Shown: positions 9,055-17,618 of the stretch, one piece after another
Layout: each line of letters begins with the position of its first letter
Numbering within the stretch: the stretch's first letter is position 1
NCBI GenBank assembly: GCA_017559845.1
Contig: JAFYQQ010000049.1
Location: 1-64,000 of the forward strand
Source of the DNA: Bacteroidaceae bacterium
Lineage (GTDB): Bacteria > Bacteroidota > Bacteroidia > Bacteroidales > Bacteroidaceae
Length of the DNA: 64,000 bases
Direction: 5' to 3'
Position numbers and translations under genes: made by a program
Notes under the pieces: model-generated
What the model saw: only the letters and a program-made list of their open reading frames with translations
What the model was told of the DNA's origin: nothing
Database searches by the model: none

Positions 9055-9849
9055 GTGACAGCATTCAATAGAATAGCCGTAAAGGTGGGCAGCAATGTGC
9101 TTACCCGAAAGGACGGGACGCTGGACTTCACCCGTATGTCGGCGCTGGTGGACCAATTGGCCGAACTTCGCCGGATGGGCATGGAGGTCATCCTCATCTC
9201 TTCCGGTGCGGTGGCTTGCGGTCGCAGCGAGATGCATCTTACGGCCAATGAGACAGAGCAGATGGACAGCGTGGAACAGCGCCAGCTTTTCTCCGCTGTA
9301 GGCCAGGCCAAACTGATGGGGCGTTACGTGGAGCTGTTCCGCGACCATGGCATCCATGTGGGCCAGGTGCTTACGGAAAAGGAAAACTTCTCCACTCCGC
9401 GCCAGAACGAAAACCAGCGCCAGTGCATGACCGCCATGCTGGCACACGGTGTAATGCCCATTGTGAATGAGAACGACACCGTTTGTGTGACGGAACTGAT
9501 GTTTACCGACAATGACGAGCTTAGCGGCCTCATTGCCCGTCTGATGCAGTGCCAGGCGCTGATTATCCTTTCCAATATTGACGGACTGTATGACGGAGAT
9601 CCCTCCGATAAGGATTCCCACGTCATCCTTGAAGTCGGTTATGGCCAGGACATTGCGCATTATATCCGTTCGGAACGCTCCAGCGCCGGAAGGGGAGGGA
9701 TGCAGAGCAAATGTACCACGGCAACCGATGTGGCTGCTGCCGGCATCCATGTCTTCATCGCCAACGGAAAGCGTGAGTCCATCCTGACCGATCTCCTGTC
9801 TTCCAATGCAAACGTACCCTATACCCATTTCATGCCCCATGACATTTGA
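9055..9849 (+). CDS. proB: Glutamate 5-kinase without PUA domain
   Basis: A 264-residue amino-acid kinase starting at GTG 9055, with the KVGSNVLT phosphate-binding start, SSGAVACG, the glutamate-site segment IVNENDTV, and RGGMQSK. It makes gamma-glutamyl phosphate, the first step of proline synthesis. The classic E. coli enzyme is about 367 residues because of a C-terminal PUA domain; here the protein ends after the kinase fold. Its last codons overlap the proA start by 11 bases, which suggests coupled translation. Confidence 0.93.
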   Translation: MTAFNRIAVKVGSNVLTRKDGTLDFTRMSALVDQLAELRRMGMEVILISSGAVACGRSEMHLTANETEQMDSVEQRQLFSAVGQAKLMGRYVELFRDHGIHVGQVLTEKENFSTPRQNENQRQCMTAMLAHGVMPIVNENDTVCVTELMFTDNDELSGLIARLMQCQALIILSNIDGLYDGDPSDKDSHVILEVGYGQDIAHYIRSERSSAGRGGMQSKCTTATDVAAAGIHVFIANGKRESILTDLLSSNANVPYTHFMPHDI

Positions 9850-11080
9850 CGGAATATTTTCTTCGGCCCATTCCACCGGCCGTGCGTTGGCGGTTTTGTC
9901 GGCAGACAAGATAGATGCAGTACTCACAGACCTGGCCGATGCCACAGAGCAGGCTGTAGATCGCCTGCTCCAGGCAAATGCCGAGGACCTTAGGCGGATG
10001 GATGAGTCGGATCCCCGATATGACCGCTTGCGGCTTACGGAAGACCGTTTGCGCGACATAGCGTCCGACTTGCGCAAGGTGGCCTCCTTGCCCTCTCCAT
10101 TGGGCAAGACCCTCAAGCACAAAGTCCTGCCTAATGGTTTGGAACTGACACGCATCAGTGTGCCGTTTGGCGTCATAGGAGTCATCTTCGAAGCCCGTCC
10201 CAATGTGTGTTTCGATTGTTTCGCACTTTGCCTGAAGGCAGGAAGCGCCTGTGTGCTCAAGGGCGGAAGCGATGCCGAATATAGTTGCAAGGCCATTGTG
10301 GAACTGATTCACGAAGTGCTTTCCCGTCATGGATTGCCTGCCGAAACGGTATCTCTCCTCACCAGCCATGAGGCCACTGACGCCTTGCTGAAGGCTGTCG
10401 GCTATGTGGATCTGATTATTCCCCGCGGCAGCCAGCGTCTTATCAATTATGTGCGCGACAATGCCCGTGTGCCGGTTATAGAGACTGGTGCCGGAGTGGT
10501 TCACACCTATGTGGACCGCGATGCCGACTTGCAAAAGGCCATACCCATAGTGGTGAATGCTAAGACACGCCGTGTAAGCGTATGCAATGCGTTGGATTGT
10601 CTGTTGGTGCATAAGGAACGCATGGCAGACCTTCCCGCCATCTGTATGCCTTTGTGGGAAAGGGGAGTGGTGATTGAAGCCGATGAGGCTGCCTACGAGG
10701 TGCTTTCAGTACATAACAGCATACAACTTTACCGTGCCACTGAGAACAGTTTCGGCGCGGAATATCTTTCCCTTCGCATGGCGGTGAAGACGGTCGCGGA
10801 TGCGCATGAGGCGGTGGAGCATATCAGTCGGTACGGATCTGGACACAGCGAGAGCATTGTGACCGAGAATGAAGAAACGGCGCGTTTGTTCCTGACTGCG
10901 GTGGATGCATCTTGTGTGTATCATAACGCACCCACCAGTTTTACCGATGGTGCACAGTTCGGACTGGGTGCGGAGATAGGAATCAGTACGCAGAAACTCC
11001 ATGCCCGCGGCCCCATGGCCCTTGAGGAAATCACCACATACAAGTGGATTATCCGCGGTAATGGGCAGACAAGGCCATAA
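9839..11080 (+). CDS. proA: Gamma-glutamyl phosphate reductase
   Basis: A 413-residue aldehyde-dehydrogenase-fold enzyme. I place the start at ATG 9839, which overlaps the end of proB; the frame is open further upstream only inside proB. Markers are FGVIGVIFEARPNV, KGGSDAEYS, and the catalytic Cys region around VSVCNALDCLLV. It reduces gamma-glutamyl phosphate to glutamate semialdehyde with NADPH. Proline genes inside an arginine operon are chemically sensible, because both pathways activate and reduce glutamate. Confidence 0.95.
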   Translation: MTFDGIFSSAHSTGRALAVLSADKIDAVLTDLADATEQAVDRLLQANAEDLRRMDESDPRYDRLRLTEDRLRDIASDLRKVASLPSPLGKTLKHKVLPNGLELTRISVPFGVIGVIFEARPNVCFDCFALCLKAGSACVLKGGSDAEYSCKAIVELIHEVLSRHGLPAETVSLLTSHEATDALLKAVGYVDLIIPRGSQRLINYVRDNARVPVIETGAGVVHTYVDRDADLQKAIPIVVNAKTRRVSVCNALDCLLVHKERMADLPAICMPLWERGVVIEADEAAYEVLSVHNSIQLYRATENSFGAEYLSLRMAVKTVADAHEAVEHISRYGSGHSESIVTENEETARLFLTAVDASCVYHNAPTSFTDGAQFGLGAEIGISTQKLHARGPMALEEITTYKWIIRGNGQTRP

Positions 11081-11118
11081 CAACAGACTTACAGTATTAA
11101 AAATACAACTCAAACGAT

Positions 11119-12090
11119 ATGAAATCATTTTTGAACGTACAAGACCTCGGCAATCTGCACCAGGCTTTGCAAGAGGCCGTAGAGGTAAAGCAAGACCGTT
11201 TCCAGTGGCAGCATCTTGGCAAGAACAAGACCCTGCTGATGGTGTTTTTCAATAACAGTCTGCGCACCCGTCTCTCTACACAGAAGGCGGCAATGAACCT
11301 GGGCATGAATGTCATTGTGCTTGATGTGAATGCCGGAGCGTGGAAACTGGAGACCGAGCGTGGGGTCATCATGGATGGCGACCGCAGCGAACACCTTTTG
11401 GAAGCCATCCCTGTGATGGGTTCCTATTGTGACCTCATCGGAATCCGTTCCTTTGCCGGACTGACAGACCGAGAGTATGACTATGCCGAAACCGTATATC
11501 ACCAGTTCCTCAAGTATAGCGGCCGTCCCGTCTTCGCCATGGAGACAGCCACCGTGCATCCTCTCCAGGCATTTGCCGACCTCATCACCATTGAGGAACA
11601 CAAGCGCAAGCCTCGTCCCAAGGTGGTGCTGACCTGGGCGCCCCATCCCCGTGCCCTTCCGCAAGCCGTACCTAACAGCTTTGCCCAGTGGATGAACGCT
11701 GCCGATGTAGACTTTGTCATCACCCATCCGAAGGGTTACGAACTGGATCCAGCCTTTGCAGGAAACGCAACGGTAGAGTATGACCAGATGAAAGCCTTTG
11801 AGGGAGCCGACTTCATCTATGCCAAGAACTGGAGTTGTCCCGGTGTTACCTGTCCCGACCAATACGGTAAGATTCTGGACGACTATCATCAGATGATGCA
11901 CTGGACTGTGGATGCCGCCCACATGGCCGTGACAGACAATGCCCACTTTATGCACTGTCTGCCCGTGCGTCGTGGCATGATTGTGTCCGATGATGTAATC
12001 GAGGCTCCCACAAGCCTGGTTATCCCCGAGGCCGCAAACCGCGAGATTTCCGCCACGGTGGTCATCAAGCGTATGTTGGAATCGTTATAA
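11119..12090 (+). CDS. argF': N-acyl-L-ornithine carbamoyltransferase (ArgF' type)
   Basis: A 323-residue transcarbamylase of the Bacteroides/Xanthomonas type. The carbamoyl-phosphate loop is NNSLRTRLSTQKA, where ordinary OTCases have STRT. MHCLPVRRGM lies near the C-terminus. In this family the N-acyl group is retained during carbamoylation. Work on the B. fragilis and Xanthomonas enzymes showed that one residue (Pro90 versus Glu92) sets succinyl versus acetyl preference. By my eye alignment the equivalent residue here is Ser90, in MDGDRSEHLLEA. The gene is the last clear pathway gene of the operon. Confidence 0.93.
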   Translation: MKSFLNVQDLGNLHQALQEAVEVKQDRFQWQHLGKNKTLLMVFFNNSLRTRLSTQKAAMNLGMNVIVLDVNAGAWKLETERGVIMDGDRSEHLLEAIPVMGSYCDLIGIRSFAGLTDREYDYAETVYHQFLKYSGRPVFAMETATVHPLQAFADLITIEEHKRKPRPKVVLTWAPHPRALPQAVPNSFAQWMNAADVDFVITHPKGYELDPAFAGNATVEYDQMKAFEGADFIYAKNWSCPGVTCPDQYGKILDDYHQMMHWTVDAAHMAVTDNAHFMHCLPVRRGMIVSDDVIEAPTSLVIPEAANREISATVVIKRMLESL

Positions 12091-12100
12091 GACAAAATGT

Positions 12101-12553
12101 ATGAAACATTCGTATGTTGTTGTCCTGCTGTTGTTGTTTACATCGATAACAACGGATGTCATAGCGCAGCGTAAGGACGGTCCAAAACGGCAACCCGAAA
12201 GGCATCGTGTAGAACATGCCGAGGGGAAAGGACGGGGGCGTATGCCTTTGAAGCCGATGCGGAAAAATGACTTCAAAACACTATGCGAGATTGTGAAAAA
12301 AGCGTCATTCCCGGACCGCCAAAAAGATGTCGTGACGGTGGCGTGTATGGGAAGTTATTTCAGCAGTAAGCAATGTGAAACCCTTCTTTCCCTGTTCTCT
12401 TTTCAAGACAGCAAATTGGCAGTTCTGGAGATTCTCTCTCCACGTTTGCTTGAACAAGAGGAATTGGCCGGCATCTTGAAGCAGTTCTCATTTTCTTCAA
12501 GTAAGGACGAAGCCATTGAAATACTGACCCGTTCCAACCGAAAGGAAAAATAA
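12101..12553 (+). CDS. Secreted DUF4476-like protein
   Basis: A 150-residue protein starting 10 bases after argF'. It has a signal peptide (hydrophobic ~5-22, ending VIAQ), a basic linker with RKDGPKRQPERHR, then a helical DUF4476-like domain (~55-145) with paired repeats of the type ILKQFSFSSSKDEAIEIL. Such domains are common in Bacteroidales and have no settled function. It is probably read through from the arginine operon and sits just before a terminator-like hairpin. Confidence 0.75.
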   Translation: MKHSYVVVLLLLFTSITTDVIAQRKDGPKRQPERHRVEHAEGKGRGRMPLKPMRKNDFKTLCEIVKKASFPDRQKDVVTVACMGSYFSSKQCETLLSLFSFQDSKLAVLEILSPRLLEQEELAGILKQFSFSSSKDEAIEILTRSNRKEK

Positions 12554-12559
12554 AAAAGC

Positions 12560-12600
12560 GAGGGGTGTTCCGACATTATCAACGGAACATCTCTCTTTGT
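12560..12600 (+). terminator. Hairpin terminator of the arginine operon
   Basis: The arms GAGGGGTGTTCCG (12560-12572) and CGGAACATCTCTC (12583-12595) pair with G-U wobbles around a 10-base loop and are followed by a T-rich run. It begins 6 bases after the DUF4476 stop codon. Confidence 0.65.
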
Positions 12601-12606
12601 TATATC

Positions 12607-12694
12607 CATGCCGTTGCGTTGGCCTATGCAATGCATTGACTTTGCCAACACAACGCATTGACTTCCTCATTCCAATGCATTGTGTTTGCTTGGC
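12607..12694. repeat. 22-bp period array with CAAnGCnTTG core
   Basis: Three cores, CAATGCATTG (12629), CAACGCATTG (12651) and CAATGCATTG (12673), sit exactly 22 bases apart. A weaker unit starts at 12607 (CATGCCGTTG). The core is a 10-base palindrome. The array fills the gap between two convergent genes. It shares core and spacing with the array at 31253-31350, and its core also occurs in the hairpins at 49.39 and 56.08 kb. Confidence 0.8.
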
Positions 12695-12699
12695 TTGTG

Positions 12700-14250
12700 C
12701 TATTCAATAATCCAACGTTCCAGATTGCGGGTTTCGCTTGTCACGTTTGCGCCAATCTTCACAATCTCTCTTTCTCCGAGGGCAAAAGGAAGGGCGTAGT
12801 CTTTGGCATTGATCTGTGCCAGCGCCTCTTCGGCAGAACCGTCCAGTTTCAGTTCAATGATGTATACATACTTGTCCGTACCAATCAACAGGTCAATGCG
12901 CCCCCTGGAAGTGCGGTATTCCGCCTGTATGTACAGTCCCATCAGTTTGGTGATGATGTATATCACGTTCTGGTAGTGGTTCTCCAGTTCGCGTACCAGT
13001 TCGTAGGGTATGTCTGCCATCAGACTCTGCATCAGTTGCATGAAGCGTTCGGCATCCCCTTTGCGCAAGCTCATCACGAATTTGCTGATGACGGTGGAAT
13101 GAACACTGGCTTTTGAATAAGTGTAATATGGCATCAGGAACTTTATGAATCCTTCCTTCACTTCCTCATTTGGGTAATCGAGCACATATACGTTGAATTC
13201 GGGATTATATTCCTTTATGGTCAGATAACCGCTTTGGTATAGTATGGCAATGGGGTTGTCCACCTTGATTTGTATGCTGTCAAGCTCTGAAGCGTCCGCC
13301 TCGTAGCCGGAAAGTTCCTTCGGGTTGAGGTCCACTTCCTTCATCAGTTCCACCAGATAGGTGGGAGTGCCTGTGCTGAACCAATAGCTGCCATAGTTCG
13401 CATTTTTTAATGTAAGCAGCACACTAAAGGGATTGTACATGCCTGGTGTGTTAGCGCAGAAATGATAGCCGTCATAGCGTTTTTGTAGTTCCAGAAAGGC
13501 TTCTTCCTTTGTCTGCTCGTTGGCCTGTGCAAGTTTTTCCACTTCGGCATCAAAGGTGGCGTGCAGTTCCTTTTCCGAGATTCCGCAGATGTCATGATAC
13601 TGGGGCATCATGGAAATGTCCTCCAAGTTGTTGAGGTCGCTGAACACACTTACCTTGCTGAACTTTGTCACGCCCGTTAGCATGGCGAACCGTAGGTCAC
13701 CGTCGGCGCTCTTCAGTACGCCATAGAACGCTTTCAGCGCGTTGCGGAAATCTGTCTGCAAAGCCTCGTTCCCAATGGCTTGCAGCATGGGCTTGTCATA
13801 CTCGTCCACCAGCACCACCACGTTTCTTCCTGTCTTCTGTTTGGCAGCACGGATAACACCCCTGAACCTCTGCGAAAGGCTTGGGTTGCTTTCTTCCGTT
13901 GTGCCATATTCCCTTTCCCATTCGCGCAGATAAGTATCAAGAATATTTCTTAGGTCGTCAATCTTGTTGTATTGTTCTGCATTCAAATCCAGATGCAATA
14001 CAGGATGGGTATTCCATTCCGTTTCAAGGCGCTCTATGGCAAGTCCTTCAAAGAGATGTTTCTTGCCCTCGAAATAGGCCTGTAACGTGGAAAGTAGCAG
14101 ACTCTTGCCGAAGCGTCGGGGACGGCTCAGGAAATAACAAGTACCGTCTTGAACAAGATCATACACCTGCCTTGTCTTGTCCACGTATACCCATCCGTCT
14201 TCGCGTAACTTCTCAAACTGCTGTATGCCTATAGGATATTTCATGCCCAT
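12700..14250 (-). CDS. AAA-ATPase-like / PD-(D/E)XK nuclease-like protein
   Basis: A 516-residue protein of the AAA-ATPase_like plus DUF1703/PD-(D/E)XK type, which is numerous in Bacteroidales. The N-terminus YVDKTRQVYDL is typical. PRRFGKSLLLSTLQAYFEGK is Walker A, and VVLVDEYDKPMLQA is Walker B. The C-terminal nuclease-like core has RGRIDLLIG...YIIELKLDG (~445-475), with the D and E-x-K residues present. Start ATG is 14250 or 14244. Function is unknown; a role in conflict or selfish DNA is often guessed. It is alone on its strand. Confidence 0.85.
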   Translation of the reverse strand: MGMKYPIGIQQFEKLREDGWVYVDKTRQVYDLVQDGTCYFLSRPRRFGKSLLLSTLQAYFEGKKHLFEGLAIERLETEWNTHPVLHLDLNAEQYNKIDDLRNILDTYLREWEREYGTTEESNPSLSQRFRGVIRAAKQKTGRNVVVLVDEYDKPMLQAIGNEALQTDFRNALKAFYGVLKSADGDLRFAMLTGVTKFSKVSVFSDLNNLEDISMMPQYHDICGISEKELHATFDAEVEKLAQANEQTKEEAFLELQKRYDGYHFCANTPGMYNPFSVLLTLKNANYGSYWFSTGTPTYLVELMKEVDLNPKELSGYEADASELDSIQIKVDNPIAILYQSGYLTIKEYNPEFNVYVLDYPNEEVKEGFIKFLMPYYTYSKASVHSTVISKFVMSLRKGDAERFMQLMQSLMADIPYELVRELENHYQNVIYIITKLMGLYIQAEYRTSRGRIDLLIGTDKYVYIIELKLDGSAEEALAQINAKDYALPFALGEREIVKIGANVTSETRNLERWIIE

Positions 14251-14362
14251 ATCTGATTGATTTCACTGCAAAGATAACGAATTTACTTTAAATGTGGCAT
14301 AATTCTTACGCAATTTGTGAATTGAGTGGCTTTCTGACTTATAAATGTGCTGTTTGGAATGA

Positions 14363-14402
14363 AAAATTGCCCGATTTCCTCAAATGGATATCGGGCAATT
14401 TT
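14363..14402. terminator. Strong hairpin between divergent genes
   Basis: AAAATTGCCCGAT (14363-14375) and ATCGGGCAATTTT (14390-14402) form a perfect 13-bp stem with a 14-base loop. With A/T runs on both sides it could stop transcription from either direction. It insulates the riboswitch promoter just downstream. Confidence 0.6.
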
Positions 14403-14453
14403 AGCCTACTTTGTAGGCTTGTGTGGGGGGTGGGAAAAAAGTGGGACGGGAAT

Positions 14454-14484
14454 TTTGTCAGTTGAAGGAAATGCTGTAACTTTG
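14454..14484 (+). promoter_or_regulatory. Promoter of the thiamine operon
   Basis: TTTG (14454-14457) is followed after 19 bases by TAACTTTG (14477-14484), a full match to the Bacteroidales -33/-7 consensus. Transcription should begin near 14491, at the 5' edge of the TPP riboswitch. Confidence 0.8.
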
Positions 14485-14490
14485 CGGCCG

Positions 14491-14572
14491 TTATCAGGGG
14501 TGTCCTGTCTGTTGGCAGGGCTGAGAATATACCCTATGATCTGAACCGGATAATGCCGGCGTAGAGAGTATG
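14491..14572 (+). promoter_or_regulatory. TPP riboswitch (THI element)
   Basis: The conserved parts occur in order: GGGGTGTCC, GGGCTGAGAATATACCC, then CTGAACCGGATAATGCCGGC and GTAGAGA. This is the thiamine pyrophosphate aptamer. It ends about 24 bases before the TonB receptor start, so it most likely represses translation or elongation of the receptor and pnuT when TPP is plentiful. Confidence 0.95.
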
Positions 14573-14595
14573 AACGTTTTAATTTCAATTTAAAA

Positions 14596-16956
14596 ATGAA
14601 GAAAGTCTTTTTGGCTGCACTCGTGTGGAGTGTAGCTCAGAATGGTTTTGCCCGTGCAGAGGCAGAACCCGATTCCATTGCGTTGAACGAACTGGGTGAG
14701 GTTGTTGTAAAGGCCGTGAAAGCGCAGAAGTATGCGCCTTTTGCCGTGAGCCGTATCGGGAAGGAAGAGGTGCAGCAGTTTGCACGTTCTGGACAGGAAC
14801 TTCCCTTCCTGCTGTCCCGCACTCCAGGTGTGACGGCATGGAGCGAGAACGGGTTGGGAATTGGTACAACCTATATGCGAGTGCGTGGGGCAGGGGATAG
14901 CCGCATCAACGTTACGCTGGACGGCGTTTCGTTGAATTCGCCTGAGGACCAGTGTGTTTTCTGGGCCAACATGAATTCGTATGCCAACTTTTTGGGCAAT
15001 GTACAGGTGCAGCGCGGAGTGGGCACCTCCACTAATGGCGACGGAGCCTTTGGCGGCAGCGTGGTGCTCAGTACGGCATCCCCGGCCATGGAGCCTTCGG
15101 GTCAGGTGAGCGCCTCCTACGGTTCGTACGGAACCTATAATGCGGGCGGCAAGTTTTCCACCGGGCTGATGGGCGGACACTGGTTGCTGGACGGGGCCTA
15201 TCATCACACCGGTACGGACGGTTATGTGCATGGAACCGGCGGACAGAGCGGTAGTTATTACGGCGGACTGACGTATGTGAACAACGACGGTACGCTGAAG
15301 CTGAGCTACAAGAATATCGGCAACTATGAGAAGACGGGGCAGGCATGGAACGGTGTGACGGCTGGCAATGACGACTACAGCATGAACGCCTATGACGGTG
15401 TGCGCACCTATGCCGACATGTACCGCCTGGGACTGGGCAAATACAACAGTCTGTACGAGCGTTTCGAACCCGACTGGAACGGCGGCTGGACCACCGAGCG
15501 TTACCGCATGGCCGACGGCACGCTGTGGGACAAGACCACCGACAATTTCCGCCAGAACCACAATCTGCTGAATCTGGCATGGCGAATCAACGACTTCTGG
15601 AGCACATCGGCCACGTTGCATTACACCCACGGCCACGGCTATTACGATGAGTTCCGCTATCAGAACAAACTGAAGAAGTTCGGCCTTTCCAACTTTGTCC
15701 TTTCAGACGGCAGCGTGCTGAAGAAGACGGATTTTGTCCGTCAGAAAGGCCTCACGCAAGACACCTACGGCATGGTGTGGAACGTGAATTACCAGAACCG
15801 TAAGTGGGACGTCCTGGCCGGAGCGTCGTTGCAGAACTTCGAGGGGAACCACTGGGGATACCTTACCTATGTGGCCAACGAGGAACTGCGCCAAGAGGTG
15901 TTGGCCGACGGAAAGTATAAGTATTATGACAGCGATGCCACCAAGGCCGACAACCAGCTCTTCCTGAAGGGAACGTACCATCTGACCTCTGCATGGGATG
16001 TCTTTGCGGATGTGCAGTACCGGCACGTGGGCTTCATGACCAACGGCATCAACGACAAGTTCTATGAGGAAGGGAATGCCTATTACAACCAGTCGCTGAA
16101 CATCAAGAAACAGTATGACTTCCTGAATCCCAAACTGGGTGTCAGCTACCACAATGAGCACCACAACGCCTATCTGAGCTATGCGCTGAGCCATCGCGAG
16201 CCCGAACGCAACAACTTTACCGACAACGGAGCCTATCCCGCGCCCAAGGCCGAGAGCTTGCACGATGTGGAAATGGGTTACGGCTATGCCTCTCCGCGCT
16301 GGAACGTGGGCGTGGGCCTGTATGCCATGCTTTACCGCAACCAGTTTGTGCAGACCGGTGCCCTGAGCGACATCGGTGAGGCGCTTACCACCAATATCAA
16401 GGACAGCCGCCGCCTGGGTGTGGAATTGACCGCCGGCGTAAAGGTGACGGACTGGATGAGTCTGGAAGCCAATGCCGCGCTGAGCCGCAACCGCATAAAG
16501 GACTTTACCGAGATTGTGGAAACCTATGACAACGACTGGAATGACATGGCGCCCACCGAGGTTCACTATGACAACAGCACGCTGGCCTTCTCGCCCTCAG
16601 CCGTGGTGAACGGCTTTGCCGACTTCCGTTACAAGGGGCTGAAGGCCACATGGCACACCAACCTGGTGAGCCGCCAGTATTTGGACAACACCGCCTGCAA
16701 GGAGCGCTCGCTTCCCAAATACAGCCAGACCAACATCTATCTGAGCTATGACATGAAGTGTTGGAAAAAGGGACTGAAGGGAACGGTTCTTGGACTTAAC
16801 TTCAACAATATCTTCAACCGCCATTATGCCGCCGGCGGATGGGTGTACTCCGCCATTGTGGGCAGTGACTATCCCCAGCAGAACCGTTATTATCAGATGG
16901 GATACATCCCCATGGCCGGCTTCATCGTGATGGGGCACATCACATTGAAATTTTAA
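14596..16956 (+). CDS. TonB-dependent outer-membrane thiamine receptor (OMPthi)
   Basis: A 786-residue TonB-dependent receptor. A signal peptide (~1-21) precedes a plug domain with ELGEVVVKA as the likely TonB-box region, LSRTPGVTAW, RGAGDSRINVTLDGV and GVGTSTNGDGAFGGSV. A long beta-barrel follows, ending in an aromatic-rich strand with terminal Phe (HITLKF). The TPP riboswitch directly upstream and PnuT downstream identify thiamine as the likely substrate. This matches the OMPthi-PnuT module known from Bacteroides thiamine studies. Confidence 0.93.
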   Translation: MKKVFLAALVWSVAQNGFARAEAEPDSIALNELGEVVVKAVKAQKYAPFAVSRIGKEEVQQFARSGQELPFLLSRTPGVTAWSENGLGIGTTYMRVRGAGDSRINVTLDGVSLNSPEDQCVFWANMNSYANFLGNVQVQRGVGTSTNGDGAFGGSVVLSTASPAMEPSGQVSASYGSYGTYNAGGKFSTGLMGGHWLLDGAYHHTGTDGYVHGTGGQSGSYYGGLTYVNNDGTLKLSYKNIGNYEKTGQAWNGVTAGNDDYSMNAYDGVRTYADMYRLGLGKYNSLYERFEPDWNGGWTTERYRMADGTLWDKTTDNFRQNHNLLNLAWRINDFWSTSATLHYTHGHGYYDEFRYQNKLKKFGLSNFVLSDGSVLKKTDFVRQKGLTQDTYGMVWNVNYQNRKWDVLAGASLQNFEGNHWGYLTYVANEELRQEVLADGKYKYYDSDATKADNQLFLKGTYHLTSAWDVFADVQYRHVGFMTNGINDKFYEEGNAYYNQSLNIKKQYDFLNPKLGVSYHNEHHNAYLSYALSHREPERNNFTDNGAYPAPKAESLHDVEMGYGYASPRWNVGVGLYAMLYRNQFVQTGALSDIGEALTTNIKDSRRLGVELTAGVKVTDWMSLEANAALSRNRIKDFTEIVETYDNDWNDMAPTEVHYDNSTLAFSPSAVVNGFADFRYKGLKATWHTNLVSRQYLDNTACKERSLPKYSQTNIYLSYDMKCWKKGLKGTVLGLNFNNIFNRHYAAGGWVYSAIVGSDYPQQNRYYQMGYIPMAGFIVMGHITLKF

Positions 16957-17007
16957 GAATCTGTTTTGATTTTATTTCGAGTTCCTAAACTATAAAAGAT
17001 TCTAAGC

Positions 17008-17574
17008 ATGGAACAGATTGCGGAAATAGCAGGGACATTGATAGGCATTGCCTATCTCTACTGGGAATACAAGGCCGATGACAAGGTGTGGCTGGCTGGT
17101 ATGCTGATGCCGGCCATCTCCTTGGTGGTCTATTGGCAGAGCGGGCTGTATGCCGACTTCGGCATCAACGTCTATTACCTGCTGGTGGCGGTGTACGGAC
17201 TGTACCTTTGGCGCAGGAATCCGCAGGGCGGCCCTGCCGAGGCTTTGCCCATCACACACACACCGCTGGCGCGATGCCCGCTCCTGCTCCTGGCGTTCCT
17301 TGTGTCGTTTCTGCTGATAGGGTGGATGCTGTGCCGCACGGACAGCACCGTGCCCTGGTGGGATGCCTTCACCACCGCCCTTTCCATTGTGGGCATGTGG
17401 ATGCTGGCCCGCAAGTGGCTGGAGCAATGGTGGGTGTGGATGCTGGTGGATGTGGTCAGCTGCGGCCTGTATATATATAAAGGTATATACTTCTATGCCG
17501 CCCTCTATGGCATCTATGCTGTGGTGGCTTGGTTCGGCTATCGGAAGTGGAAGGGGTTGAGCGGTGAGCGGTGA
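17008..17574 (+). CDS. pnuT: PnuT-type inner-membrane thiamine transporter
   Basis: A 188-residue PnuC-family membrane protein with about six or seven hydrophobic helices. Family motifs are IAYLYWEYKADDKVW, INVYYLLVAVYGLYLW near the N-terminal half, and WVWMLVDVVSCGLYIYKG near the end. PnuC relatives move vitamins by facilitated diffusion coupled to phosphorylation; TPP-riboswitch members carry thiamine. It follows the outer-membrane receptor by 51 bases. Its stop codon TGA (17572-17574) and last residues (GER) lie inside a heptamer repeat, so its C-terminus has probably been reset by repeat insertion. Confidence 0.9.
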   Translation: MEQIAEIAGTLIGIAYLYWEYKADDKVWLAGMLMPAISLVVYWQSGLYADFGINVYYLLVAVYGLYLWRRNPQGGPAEALPITHTPLARCPLLLLAFLVSFLLIGWMLCRTDSTVPWWDAFTTALSIVGMWMLARKWLEQWWVWMLVDVVSCGLYIYKGIYFYAALYGIYAVVAWFGYRKWKGLSGER

Positions 17575-17614
17575 ACGATGAATGTTGAGCGGTGAGCGAT
17601 GAACGTTGAGCGAT
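17559..17614. repeat. Heptamer array GARCGDT, eight units
   Basis: Eight consecutive 7-base units, such as GAGCGGT, GAGCGGT, GAACGAT and GAATGTT, run through the end of pnuT. This is the reverse complement of the GTTCATC-type array at 18958-19048. The pnuT stop codon lies in the array. Confidence 0.9.
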
Positions 17615-17618
17615 TTGC

